From positions 1,326,001 to 1,390,000 of the forward strand of contig NZ_CP090949.1 of assembly GCF_023823125.1 (NCBI RefSeq): DNA of 64,000 bases. The letters are read 5' to 3'. The notes below the pieces were generated by a model. The model was not told the DNA's origin. It searched no databases and saw only the letters and a program-made list of their open reading frames with translations. Within the stretch, counting starts at the first letter, position 1; every line of letters begins with the position of its first letter. The stretch comes from Erythrobacter aurantius (GTDB lineage Bacteria > Pseudomonadota > Alphaproteobacteria > Sphingomonadales > Sphingomonadaceae). A program made the position numbers and the translations under genes. This document shows, piece after piece, positions 9,440 to 17,607 of the stretch.

Positions 9440-9877
9440 ATGGTCAAATACCTCCACAGCATGATCCGGGTCACCGATCCGCAGGCAACGGTCGATTTCT
9501 TCAAGCTGATCGGGCTTGAGGAAGTGCGGCGTTTCGATGTCGAGGCCGGTCGGTTCACACTCATTTTCCTCGCCGCGCCGGGACAGGAGGGGGTGGCCGA
9601 GGTCGAGCTGACCTACAACTGGCCACCGGCAGACGGAAGCGAGCCGGAACAATATGATGGCGGACGCAACTTCGGCCATCTCGCCTACCGGGTCGAGAAT
9701 ATCTATGAAACCTGCCAGCGCCTTGCCGATGCAGGGCACACGATCCATCGTCCGCCGCGCGATGGGCACATGGCTTTCGTCAAGTCGCCCGACGGGATTT
9801 CGGTCGAACTTCTTCAGGACGGAAGACTGGAACCCGCCGAGCCGTGGGCCAGCATGGAAAACACCGGTAGCTGGTAA
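9440..9877 (+). CDS. gloA: Lactoylglutathione lyase (glyoxalase I)
   Basis: Isomerises the methylglyoxal-glutathione hemithioacetal to S-lactoylglutathione. The 145 residues form a double beta-alpha-beta-beta-beta fold. The expected metal ligands are visible: His in YLHSMIRV (6), Glu in EVELTYN (about 56), His in FGHLAYRV (about 74) and Glu in ISVELLQ (about 122). The ATG at 9440 is chosen because an AAAGGA ribosome binding site precedes it and the protein then starts as the family does; the frame is open further upstream to 9392. It converges with nhaA, only 18 bp apart. Confidence 0.93.
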   Translation: MVKYLHSMIRVTDPQATVDFFKLIGLEEVRRFDVEAGRFTLIFLAAPGQEGVAEVELTYNWPPADGSEPEQYDGGRNFGHLAYRVENIYETCQRLADAGHTIHRPPRDGHMAFVKSPDGISVELLQDGRLEPAEPWASMENTGSW

Positions 9878-9883
9878 CCCGAC

Positions 9884-9901
9884 GCGTAAAGGCGTTTACG
9901 C
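9884..9901. terminator. Short inverted repeat between convergent gloA and nhaA
   Basis: A perfect 7-bp stem (gcgtaaa at 9884-9890, tttacgc at 9895-9901) has a 4-nt loop. It overlaps the nhaA stop codon (9896-9898). There is no T run, so a terminator role on both strands is only probable. Confidence 0.4.
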
Positions 9902-11131
9902 TTCGGTTGGCTGATTGCCCTGATCGTTGCATTCCTCTTCGGGATGCGTCGTTGTCAGTCGCAAGACGATAAAGCCTAGCACAGCCGAGATTGCGGAGCC
10001 TGTCAGGATACCGATCTTGGCTTCCTCGATCAGCAGAGGCTGGTCGGGGAAGGCGAGGCCGCCGATGAATATGCTCATCGTAAAGCCGATCCCGCAAAGG
10101 ATCGAAACGCCCCAGATTTCCGCCCAGCTTGCGTTTTCCGGGCGCGGTGCAAAACCGGTCTTGTCTGCCAGGAATACGACCGAGAAGATGCCGACCTGCT
10201 TGCCGATCACAAGCCCGGCGGCAATCGCAATCGGAAGCGCGTCCAGCAAGGCCTCAGGCCCCATTCCCGCGAGCGAGACACCGGCATTGGCAAATCCGAA
10301 GACCGGAACCACCAGATAAGCGCTCCAAGGAGCCAAACCGTGCTCCAGCTTTTCGAGCATGGAATTGCCGTCACGCCGGCGCAGCGGGATCGTCAACGCG
10401 GCAACGACCCCGGCGATGGTGGCGTGCACGCCTGAGTTCAGTACACAATACCAAAGCACGACGGCCAGCAGGATATAGGGCCAGAACACCGAAACGCGGA
10501 ACCGGTTGAGCGCCAGCAGCAACCCGAACACCACGATCGAGGCGACCAGCCACATAGTGTAAAGCGACTTGGTGTAGAAAACGGCGATCACCACCACCGC
10601 GCCAATGTCGTCAACAATTGCGACAGTCAGTAGAAACAGCCGCAGCGATGCAGGAACCCGGCTGCCAAGCAGGCCCAGCACACCCATCGCAAAGGCGATG
10701 TCGGTTGCAGCCGGAATTGCCCAGCCGTTGGTATATTCACCACCGCCTGATACCGCTAGGTAGACGATAGCAGGGACCGCCATGCCAGAGGCAGCAGCCA
10801 GCATCGGCAAACGCCGCGCTGCCGGATCAGAAAGCTGACCGGAAACGATTTCCCGCTTCACTTCCAGCCCGACCACGAAGAAGAAGATCGCCATCAGGCC
10901 GTCGTTGATCCAGTAATGCAGATCCTTGAGCTTTTCGATCGGGGTCCACGGCAGTTTTCCGTAGAACAAATCGCGATATTCCCCTGCGAACGGCGAATTC
11001 GCTGCAATCATCGCGGCAGCGGCGACAAGGATCAGCAGAACGCCTGCCGAAGCATCGCTGACGAACAATGCGCGAACCGGAGCAAAGATGCGGCGCAGGG
11101 GCCGCGCGAGGGGAACGGACGAATCTGACAT
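9896..11131 (-). CDS. nhaA: Na+/H+ antiporter NhaA
   Basis: 411 residues with about 12 membrane segments. It exchanges internal Na+ or Li+ for two external protons, giving salt and alkaline pH tolerance, which fits a marine or brackish lifestyle. The paired aspartates of the ion site are in AIVDDIGAVVVIAVFYT, and the conserved NAGV motif (GFANAGVSLAG) and the N-terminal FFFVVGLEVKRE are present. GGAGG lies 7 nt before the ATG at 11131, which fixes the start. It is transcribed alone and diverges from the glycosyltransferase gene. Confidence 0.96.
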   Translation of the reverse strand: MSDSSVPLARPLRRIFAPVRALFVSDASAGVLLILVAAAAMIAANSPFAGEYRDLFYGKLPWTPIEKLKDLHYWINDGLMAIFFFVVGLEVKREIVSGQLSDPAARRLPMLAAASGMAVPAIVYLAVSGGGEYTNGWAIPAATDIAFAMGVLGLLGSRVPASLRLFLLTVAIVDDIGAVVVIAVFYTKSLYTMWLVASIVVFGLLLALNRFRVSVFWPYILLAVVLWYCVLNSGVHATIAGVVAALTIPLRRRDGNSMLEKLEHGLAPWSAYLVVPVFGFANAGVSLAGMGPEALLDALPIAIAAGLVIGKQVGIFSVVFLADKTGFAPRPENASWAEIWGVSILCGIGFTMSIFIGGLAFPDQPLLIEEAKIGILTGSAISAVLGFIVLRLTTTHPEEECNDQGNQPTEA

Positions 11132-11219
11132 AGGAGAGCCTCCTTTCAGAAAAGTCAGCGTGGTTGCAAGGCCAATCCCGGCGCGTTAGTCTGAAAATCT
11201 CTCAACGAGGTGGGTCGCC

Positions 11220-12641
11220 TTGTCTATATTCGAATGGAATGTCTGGCAGTGGCTGGCTGTCTTCCAGCATGAGGTGCTGCTGTTCGCAGCGGTTTTCTTC
11301 CTGATCGGCGCGATTGACGATCTTGCGGTCGATCTGTCGTGGCTGTGGTTGAGATGGACTGGACGGGCGGATACAGCCCGGATCCGGCGTTCGGAATTGC
11401 AGCAGCGCGCGCTTCACGGCCCTGCGGCGATTTTTATTCCGGCCTGGCAGGAAGCGACGGTGATTGCGCAAACAATCAGGCACATCCTCGCTGCATGGCC
11501 GCAAGAGCAGTTGCGCCTCTACATCGGCACCTATCGCAATGATCCGCACACCCTGGCTGCCGCGATGCAGGCCGCACCGGGCGATGCAAGACTGCGGATC
11601 GTAATCCATGATCGCAACGGGCCCAGCACCAAGGCCGACTGCCTGAACCGTCTCTACAAGGCGATGCGGGATGACGAGCGGCGCATGGGGCAATTGTTTT
11701 CGACAATTGTGCTGCACGATGCCGAAGACCTGGTCGATCCTGCAGGGCTGGGCTTGCTGGATCAGGCCATCGCGGGCGGTGCCGATTTTGCGCAATTGCC
11801 GGTCGAACCATTGCCGCAATCAGGCGTGAAGTGGCTGGGCAGCCATTATTGCGAGGAATTTGCCGAGGCTCATGGGAAAGCGATGGTGGTGCGCGGTGCG
11901 GTGGGTGCAGCACTCCCGGCAGCCGGAGTTGGTTGCGCGATTTCACGCTCTGCATTGCAAGGGCTTTGCCGCATGCGGTCCGACCTCAAGCCGTTTGATC
12001 CTGCATCCCTGACCGAAGATTACGAGCTTGGATTGACGATTGCGGAGAATGGGGGTTCTTGCCGCTTCGTCCGGGTGCGTGGCGAAGATGATCTGCTTGT
12101 CGCGACCCGAGCCTATTTCCCTTCGCGCATCGATCACATCGTTCGCCAAAAGACACGTTGGGTTCACGGGATCGCGCTTCAGGGCTGGGATCGCACCGGT
12201 TGGGCAAGAGGCGGCATCGAGACCTGGATGCGTGCCCGTGACCGGAGAGGGCCCTTCACGGCCATGCTGCTGTTGCTGGGTTACACGCTGTTGGCGCTTA
12301 CCCTGCTGCTGCTGGCCGCCGCCAATCTGGGCTGGACCGATCCGCAACCGCTAAGCCCGCTTGTGGCTGCACTGCTTTTCACGAACCTTGGTTTCTTCGT
12401 TTGGCGTGCCATTTGGCGCTTTGTCTTCACTGCGCGCAATTATGGTGTGAAGGAAGGCGTCTTGGCGGTGTTGCGCATTCCGGTAACAAACCTTGTGGCG
12501 ATCATGGCCGGACATCGTGCAGTTGTTGCCTATATGCGCGCACTCGCTGGCGGAGCCCTTGAATGGGACAAGACCCCGCATGATCGCCATCCCGCGGAAG
12601 CAGCCCTGCCGATCACACCGGCAAGGCCGGTTCAGGTATGA
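11220..12641 (+). CDS. NfrB-like membrane glycosyltransferase (GT2)
   Basis: 473 residues. One N-terminal membrane helix (about 15-40) is followed by a GT-A domain with IFIPAWQEATVI (about 64-75), the acidic LHDAEDLVDP (about 172-181) as DxD-like site, TEDYELG (about 265-271) and the processive-transferase signature QxxRW (RQKTRWVHG, about 309-317). Two or three C-terminal helices follow. This layout is that of NfrB-type glycosyltransferases, which in E. coli act with NfrA in exporting a secreted N-acetylmannosamine-containing exopolysaccharide used by phage N4. It overlaps the next gene by ATGA, and that gene looks like the outer-membrane partner. The polymer made here is not known. Confidence 0.75.
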   Translation: MSIFEWNVWQWLAVFQHEVLLFAAVFFLIGAIDDLAVDLSWLWLRWTGRADTARIRRSELQQRALHGPAAIFIPAWQEATVIAQTIRHILAAWPQEQLRLYIGTYRNDPHTLAAAMQAAPGDARLRIVIHDRNGPSTKADCLNRLYKAMRDDERRMGQLFSTIVLHDAEDLVDPAGLGLLDQAIAGGADFAQLPVEPLPQSGVKWLGSHYCEEFAEAHGKAMVVRGAVGAALPAAGVGCAISRSALQGLCRMRSDLKPFDPASLTEDYELGLTIAENGGSCRFVRVRGEDDLLVATRAYFPSRIDHIVRQKTRWVHGIALQGWDRTGWARGGIETWMRARDRRGPFTAMLLLLGYTLLALTLLLLAAANLGWTDPQPLSPLVAALLFTNLGFFVWRAIWRFVFTARNYGVKEGVLAVLRIPVTNLVAIMAGHRAVVAYMRALAGGALEWDKTPHDRHPAEAALPITPARPVQV

Positions 12642-13798
12642 GGGCCGGTACAAACCGAGGCGTCCGCGGCGCGCCTCTCGTCGTGCTCGCACTGGTGCTT
12701 GGGGCATGGGTAAGCGGTCGGGCGATGATGTGGGAAAACCCGTTCCCTGTTGCGTTTCAGGAGCTGGTTCCGGGTATCGATATCGCGAGCGTAGCCCGCA
12801 AGAATGGAGGCGAAGGGCCTGAACTGGTCAGTGGTTCACCGTTTGATCAGACAGCCGATCCGACGAACTTGCTATTTCCGAGACTCGCAATCGCAACAAT
12901 GCAGCCGGGCATTCAGTTGCCTGAGCGGCTGCTCCAGCCCATCGAACGAGGGGCAACGCCGCTTTCGCCTGCGGTCGCGGCGGGGCATCAACTGCTCATG
13001 GCGGCCGCCTTCAATGTCGATTGGTTGGCCGCCAATGCACAACCAGCGTCGCCATCCCGATCGACAGCCCCTCGGCAGCGGCAAGCATCCACATTTGGCT
13101 TGCCAGCCCAATCATCATCGCAAAGTACCGACCGTTGGTCGCTCGATGCCTTTGCCTTCTACCGTGCCGGATCTGGCTCCAATTCCATCTCGCAGGGGAG
13201 GGTGCCGGTTTACGGCGCGAGCCAGATCGCGCTCAATTTGCAGCATCGGCTTGGCAATGCAGGTTCGCATGACCCGAGAGTGTTTGTGCGGGCCTATCGC
13301 GCATTCGTACCCGATGGAGAGCAGGAGATTGCCGGTGGCTTCTCGGCGCGGCCGGTGGGCAAGGTTCCGGTTCGTGCATTTGCCGAAGTCAGGTTGACGC
13401 AAAACAGCTTTGGCACCGATATCCGGCCAGCCGCCTACGTTGTCACCGAATTGGCGCCTGCAAGCCTGCCGCTGGATTTCACGCTCGAAACCTATGCCGG
13501 TGCAGGGTACGTCGGGGGCGAAGCGGCGACGGGTTTTGTCGATGGCCAGATTGCGGCCACGCGCGAGATAGCCCGTTTTGAAGGACATGGCGGCAGTCCT
13601 GTCCGCGTCAGTCTGGGTGCAGCTTCGTGGGGAGGTGCACAAGAGGACGCAAGCAGGATTGATGTCGGGCCGACCATGCGGATCGATCTTTCCGTGGGAG
13701 AGGTTCCCGCGCGCATCTCGCTCGACTGGCGTGAGCGGGTAGGGGGTGATGCCGCGCCCGATGCAGGGCTGGCTGCAACGATTTCGACCCGCTTCTGA
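12638..13798 (+). CDS. Secreted beta-rich protein, NfrA C-terminal-domain-like
   Basis: 386 residues with an uncleaved or signal-like N-terminal segment (about 10-30) and a low-complexity linker around 130-160. A C-terminal beta-rich half (about 175-386) has strands such as GRVPVYGASQIALNLQ and RISLDWRERVGGDA, and ends TISTRF, as outer-membrane barrels do. The C-terminal part resembles the NfrA/phage N4 adsorption protein A C-terminal domain (recognised by pattern, not search). Start and stop overlap the glycosyltransferase gene by ATGA, so the two are translationally coupled. The TPR part of E. coli NfrA is missing here. It is probably the outer-membrane or periplasmic partner for polymer export. 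Confidence 0.55.
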   Translation: MRAGTNRGVRGAPLVVLALVLGAWVSGRAMMWENPFPVAFQELVPGIDIASVARKNGGEGPELVSGSPFDQTADPTNLLFPRLAIATMQPGIQLPERLLQPIERGATPLSPAVAAGHQLLMAAAFNVDWLAANAQPASPSRSTAPRQRQASTFGLPAQSSSQSTDRWSLDAFAFYRAGSGSNSISQGRVPVYGASQIALNLQHRLGNAGSHDPRVFVRAYRAFVPDGEQEIAGGFSARPVGKVPVRAFAEVRLTQNSFGTDIRPAAYVVTELAPASLPLDFTLETYAGAGYVGGEAATGFVDGQIAATREIARFEGHGGSPVRVSLGAASWGGAQEDASRIDVGPTMRIDLSVGEVPARISLDWRERVGGDAAPDAGLAATISTRF

Positions 13799-13888
13799 AC
13801 ATCGCAAGGCGTTTCGCCGTTCGGAGTTCGGGGATCGGGTGCACTCACTGCCTTCCATGCCATTCGCACCTGCGGTAATCGCATTGGC

Positions 13889-14803
13889 ATGGACGTCTAT
13901 CTTCCCATTGCGAATCTGTCGGTGAATGGCCTTTTCATCGTCCTGCTTGGAGGATTGACGGGTATCCTTTCCGGCCTGTTCGGGGTTGGCGGCGGGTTTC
14001 TGACGACGCCATTGCTGATCTTCTATGGCATCCCGCCGACGGTGGCTGCTGCCTCTGCAGCAACGCAGGTGACGGGCGCAAGCGTGTCGGGCGTGATCGC
14101 GCACGGGCGGCGCAAGGGCGTGGATTATCGCATGGGTGGTGTCATGGTGGCCGGCGGCGTTGTCGGCGCCCTGATAGGCGCGGGACTGTTCCGCCTGCTT
14201 CAGGCATGGGGGCAGATCGATGTGGTGATCAGCGTCCTTTACGTAATCATGTTGGGGACAATCGGATCGCTGATGATGCGCGAAGCGCTCGATGCACTTG
14301 CTCCGGGCCCGGAACAGGGCGACGTCCGACCGCGCAAACGCCGCCACCATCCGCTTGTCGCCGGGTTGCCGTTCCGGGCGCGTTTCTACGCTTCAGGACT
14401 TTACATCTCGCCGCTTGCGCCGTTGATTCTGGGAACAGTGGTCGGGATTCTGACCATGCTGATGGGCGTAGGTGGCGGTTTCATTCTTGTCCCTGCGATG
14501 CTGTATATCCTTGGCATGAGCGGGAATGTCGTTGTCGGCACCTCGCTGTTCCAGATCCTGTTCGTCACCATGGTCACCACCATGACACATGCACTCACGA
14601 CCAAGGCTGTCGACATCGTGCTGGCGGGCCTGCTGCTCCTTGGTTCGGTGTTGGGCGCGCAGTTCGGCACGCAGATCGCGATGAAGGCTCGCCCTGAAAT
14701 CCTGCGTCTCGTTCTGGCTGGTATCGTGATCCTGGTAGCCTTGCGAATGCTTTACGGGTTGGGTGTGCAGCCCGATGAGATTTACACGGTCGATCCTTTG
14801 TGA
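13889..14803 (+). CDS. TauE/SafE-family sulfite/anion exporter
   Basis: 304 residues, eight or so membrane helices in two repeated halves. Each half begins with the family glycine motif: GILSGLFGVGGGFLTTPLL (about 25-43) and GILTMLMGVGGGFILVPAM (about 189-207). A cytoplasmic basic loop (RPRKRRHH) lies between them. The family moves organosulfur compounds, sulfite or sulfonates across the inner membrane; substrate is not determined here. Its stop overlaps the start of the next gene (GTGA), a TIGR02186 protein, an arrangement common in alphaproteobacteria. Confidence 0.88.
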   Translation: MDVYLPIANLSVNGLFIVLLGGLTGILSGLFGVGGGFLTTPLLIFYGIPPTVAAASAATQVTGASVSGVIAHGRRKGVDYRMGGVMVAGGVVGALIGAGLFRLLQAWGQIDVVISVLYVIMLGTIGSLMMREALDALAPGPEQGDVRPRKRRHHPLVAGLPFRARFYASGLYISPLAPLILGTVVGILTMLMGVGGGFILVPAMLYILGMSGNVVVGTSLFQILFVTMVTTMTHALTTKAVDIVLAGLLLLGSVLGAQFGTQIAMKARPEILRLVLAGIVILVALRMLYGLGVQPDEIYTVDPL

Positions 14804-15561
14804 CTCGCCGGATCGCCGCCTTTGCCCTGATATGTGCAGCGCCGATCCTGATGGGGCAGCGCGAACCCGTACTCGTGCCCGAAGTCAGCCAGTCCCGGAT
14901 CGAAGTACGGCAAGGTTTCACGGGCGCAAACCTGCTGCTGTATGGAGCGGTGATCGATCCGGCGGGGGCGGCCAGCCGGACGCAATATGATATCGTCGTC
15001 GTGCTGAAGGGACCTACCGAACCGATCCGCCTGCGTGAGAAGGAACGGATCGCCGGCGTCTGGATGAATTCGGGATCGAGCGATTTTCGCTCTGCCCCCT
15101 CTTTCTTCGCTGTCGCATCCTCGCGCCCGGTGGCAGAAATCGTCGATCCTCGCACCGCTGCGATCTACGAACTTGGCACCGAGTTCATCCAGCTCAGTCC
15201 GACGGGCCAGATCGAACCCGAAGAGCAGATTCGGTTTGCCCAGGGCCTCGTCGATTTGCGGCGTCGTTCGGGCCTCTACAAGGAATCGGAAGAGGGTGTG
15301 CGGATCAGCGAAGGCGTGCTGTATCAGGCGCGCATTGCCCTGCCTTCGAACGTGACGACCGGGCAATACACTGCCGAAACCTTTGCCATCGCCAATGGCC
15401 GAGTGCTGGCGAGCGCCACCGCTGATATCGAAGTGGTCAAGGTGGGGCTTGAAGGGCGGGTGGTCTACTTCGCGGAGCAGTGGTCGCTGATCTACGGTCT
15501 CGGGGCGATCTTCCTGTCGCTGAGCATGGGCTGGCTGGCCGGGCGGCTGTTCGCCAGATAG
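14800..15561 (+). CDS. TIGR02186 family membrane-anchored protein
   Basis: 253 residues. A signal peptide (about 1-19) is followed by an extracytoplasmic beta-sandwich-like domain (EVRQGFTGANLLLYGAV, DIVVVLKGPTEPI, GVWMNSGSSDF) and one C-terminal membrane helix (about 226-248). This is the Alph_Pro_TM / TIGR02186 pattern found almost only in alphaproteobacteria next to TauE/SafE exporters. The GTG start at 14800 overlaps the exporter stop, indicating translational coupling and a shared role, probably as a periplasmic accessory of the exporter (inference). Biochemical function is unknown. Confidence 0.8.
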   Translation: MTRRIAAFALICAAPILMGQREPVLVPEVSQSRIEVRQGFTGANLLLYGAVIDPAGAASRTQYDIVVVLKGPTEPIRLREKERIAGVWMNSGSSDFRSAPSFFAVASSRPVAEIVDPRTAAIYELGTEFIQLSPTGQIEPEEQIRFAQGLVDLRRRSGLYKESEEGVRISEGVLYQARIALPSNVTTGQYTAETFAIANGRVLASATADIEVVKVGLEGRVVYFAEQWSLIYGLGAIFLSLSMGWLAGRLFAR

Positions 15562-15693
15562 CACAAGGCCCGCAACGTCGCGCAGCAGCATTGACGCGAT
15601 CTTAACCCAAGTTGGGGCATGCAAGGCACGCTGGAAACGGGAGTTTCCGGCATGGACCAAAGCGTATTCCTCACAAGGGACAGGGAAGACTGC

Positions 15694-17370
15694 ATGACCG
15701 ACATGGGCAGCCACAATTTTGCGGCAGAAGGCAACGCCTCTCCGGCAGACGTTTCGAATGGCGGTGTCGATAACGCGCGCCAGCCTATCGGTATCGTGCT
15801 GGAGATTTCCGGTGCCGGTTCGCAAATCGCGCTCGACCTTCAGCGTTTGAACGAATGCATGGAGGACGAAGACCGCTCGGTTGCACTTGCTGGCCAGGTC
15901 GGTAGCCAGATCAAGATCCGCGTGGGCGACGCATGGCTGCTCGCCAACGTCCGTGACCAGCGCAAGGATCGCCGCAGCGAAGCGGGGATCATCGCCCATA
16001 TCGACTTCCTCGGTGAAGGCTCGGAGGAAAAGCTCACTGGTCGCATCCACGGCTTCAAGCGCGGTGTCACCCGCTATCCGGTTCCCGGCGCAATGGTCTA
16101 TCCCGCGACGACCAAGGACCTTGAACAGATCTACGCCAGCGACGGGCGCGCCCACATCACCATCGGCACCGTGTTCCCGACCAAGGACATCCGCGCCGGC
16201 CTCTACATCGACGCGATGCTGGGCAAGCACTTCGCGCTGCTGGGCTCGACCGGTACCGGTAAATCTACCAGCGCCGCCTTGATCCTGCACCGCATCTGCC
16301 AGGCCGCGCCCGAGGGTCACATCGTGATGATCGACCCGCACGGCGAATATTCGGCGGCCTTCCGCCAGACCGGGCAGATCCTCGACGTGTCGAACCTGCA
16401 GATGCCGTACTGGCTGATGAACTTCGAAGAGCATTGCGAAGTCCTGCTGACCAGCGACGGCAACGAACGCCAGGTCGATATGGACATTCTCGCCAAGTGT
16501 CTGCTGCATGCCCGCGGCAAGAACCGTCTGGCCGAGATGATGGGCAAGATCACCGTCGATTCTCCCATCCCCTATCTGTTGTCCGACTTGTCCAACAAGT
16601 TGCAGGACGAGATGGGCAAGCTCGACAAGGCGACTTCGTCCGCGCCTTACATGCGGATCAAGGGCAAGCTCGACGAGCTCAAGAACGATCCGCGTTACCA
16701 GTTCATGTTCTCCGGCCTGCTCGTGGGCGACACCATGACCGACTTCATCGGCAAGGTGTTCCGGATGCCCAGCAACGGCAAGCCGATCTCCATCATCGAC
16801 GTGTCGGGCGTGCCGTCCGACATCACCTCCACCGTGGTCGCCGTGCTTTCGCGGCTGGTGTTCGACTTCGCGATCTGGGGCCGCGAGGAAAAGACCCGTC
16901 CGATCCTGCTCGTTTGCGAGGAAGCGCACCGCTACGTCCCGAACGAGAAGAACGCCGACGGTTCCTCTGTCGGCAAGATCCTCAGCCGTATCGCCAAGGA
17001 AGGCCGTAAGTACGGCATCAGCCTTGGCCTGATCACCCAGCGCCCGTCCGACCTTGCCGAAGGCGTGCTGTCGCAGTGCGGCACGATCATCTCGATGCGT
17101 CTCAACAACGATCGCGATCAGGCCTTCGTCCGTTCGGCCATGCCCGAAGGTTCGCGCGGCTTCCTCGATTCGATCCCCGCCTTGCGCAACCGCGAATGCA
17201 TCATCTGCGGCGAGGGTGTCGCCATCCCGATCCGCGTCAATTTCGACACGCTCGAGGAACACAAGCGCCCTGCATCCGAAGACCCCAGCTTCTCACAGCT
17301 CTGGGCCACTGGCGGCGGAGAGGAAGAACTGGTCGAGCGTGTCGTCCTGCGCTGGAGAAGTCAGGGTTAG
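15694..17370 (+). CDS. HerA/DUF87-type ATP-binding protein
   Basis: 558 residues from the chosen ATG. A short N-terminal beta-barrel domain (HAS-barrel-like, about 30-160) is followed by a RecA/FtsK-like hexameric ATPase core with Walker A GSTGTGKSTSA (about 186-196), an IDPHGEYS motif, Walker B ILLVCEEAHRYVP (about 403-415), sensor LITQRPSDL and arginine-finger region. HerA proteins translocate DNA and usually work with NurA in end resection; no NurA is adjacent. ATG codons at 15619 and 15652 are alternatives, but AGGGAAG lies 5 nt before 15694. It is followed by a hairpin array and the converging queE. Confidence 0.83.
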   Translation: MTDMGSHNFAAEGNASPADVSNGGVDNARQPIGIVLEISGAGSQIALDLQRLNECMEDEDRSVALAGQVGSQIKIRVGDAWLLANVRDQRKDRRSEAGIIAHIDFLGEGSEEKLTGRIHGFKRGVTRYPVPGAMVYPATTKDLEQIYASDGRAHITIGTVFPTKDIRAGLYIDAMLGKHFALLGSTGTGKSTSAALILHRICQAAPEGHIVMIDPHGEYSAAFRQTGQILDVSNLQMPYWLMNFEEHCEVLLTSDGNERQVDMDILAKCLLHARGKNRLAEMMGKITVDSPIPYLLSDLSNKLQDEMGKLDKATSSAPYMRIKGKLDELKNDPRYQFMFSGLLVGDTMTDFIGKVFRMPSNGKPISIIDVSGVPSDITSTVVAVLSRLVFDFAIWGREEKTRPILLVCEEAHRYVPNEKNADGSSVGKILSRIAKEGRKYGISLGLITQRPSDLAEGVLSQCGTIISMRLNNDRDQAFVRSAMPEGSRGFLDSIPALRNRECIICGEGVAIPIRVNFDTLEEHKRPASEDPSFSQLWATGGGEEELVERVVLRWRSQG

Positions 17371-17384
17371 GGTTTTTGTGTTCC

Positions 17385-17581
17385 GCACCCCATCCGGGGT
17401 GCGATATCCTCGCTCATGCGACCTAAAGGTCGCATCGCTGCGGGCGGGCGGTCGCCCTTGCGGCCCGCTTATGCGGGCCGGTTGGTACCTCCTTTCAAAA
17501 TGGTCGCGAGCCGGAGGCGAGCCAGCGCGCGACTGCGCGCCGCCGCTCCTGCGGCGAAGCCAAGCGGGCCGGATGGCCCGC
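17385..17581. repeat. Array of seven short hairpins, all with 4-nt loops
   Basis: Within 197 bp there are seven successive perfect inverted repeats. Coordinates are left arm, loop, right arm. H1: 17385-17391, 17392-17395, 17396-17402. H2: 17416-17423, 17424-17427, 17428-17435. H3: 17446-17449, 17450-17453, 17454-17457. H4: 17461-17468, 17469-17472, 17473-17480. H5: 17525-17530, 17531-17534, 17535-17540. H6: 17541-17546, 17547-17550, 17551-17556. H7: 17564-17570, 17571-17574, 17575-17581. Arms are 4-8 bp and GC-rich. The arm sequences differ, so this is not a simple tandem repeat. It lies between the convergent HerA-like gene and queE. No coding frame fits. Function is unknown. Confidence 0.85.
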
Positions 17582-17607
17582 GCCCGGCGCTTGAGGGTGA
17601 AAACAAG

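Noticed and set aside
14782..17262. Very long open frame (826 codons) on the minus strand opposite TauE, TIGR02186 and the HerA-like gene
   Set aside because: Composition is the complement of well-recognised genes (many His, Arg, Asp, Val), with no domain. Shadow of high-GC coding DNA.
15694..17370. HerA-NurA DNA repair or defence module
   Set aside because: No NurA-like or nuclease gene is adjacent, so only the ATPase can be claimed.
17385..17581. Reading the hairpin array as a CRISPR array or tRNA cluster
   Set aside because: There is no repeated unit with spacers, and no cloverleaf with CCA or T-loop pattern; only different short hairpins.
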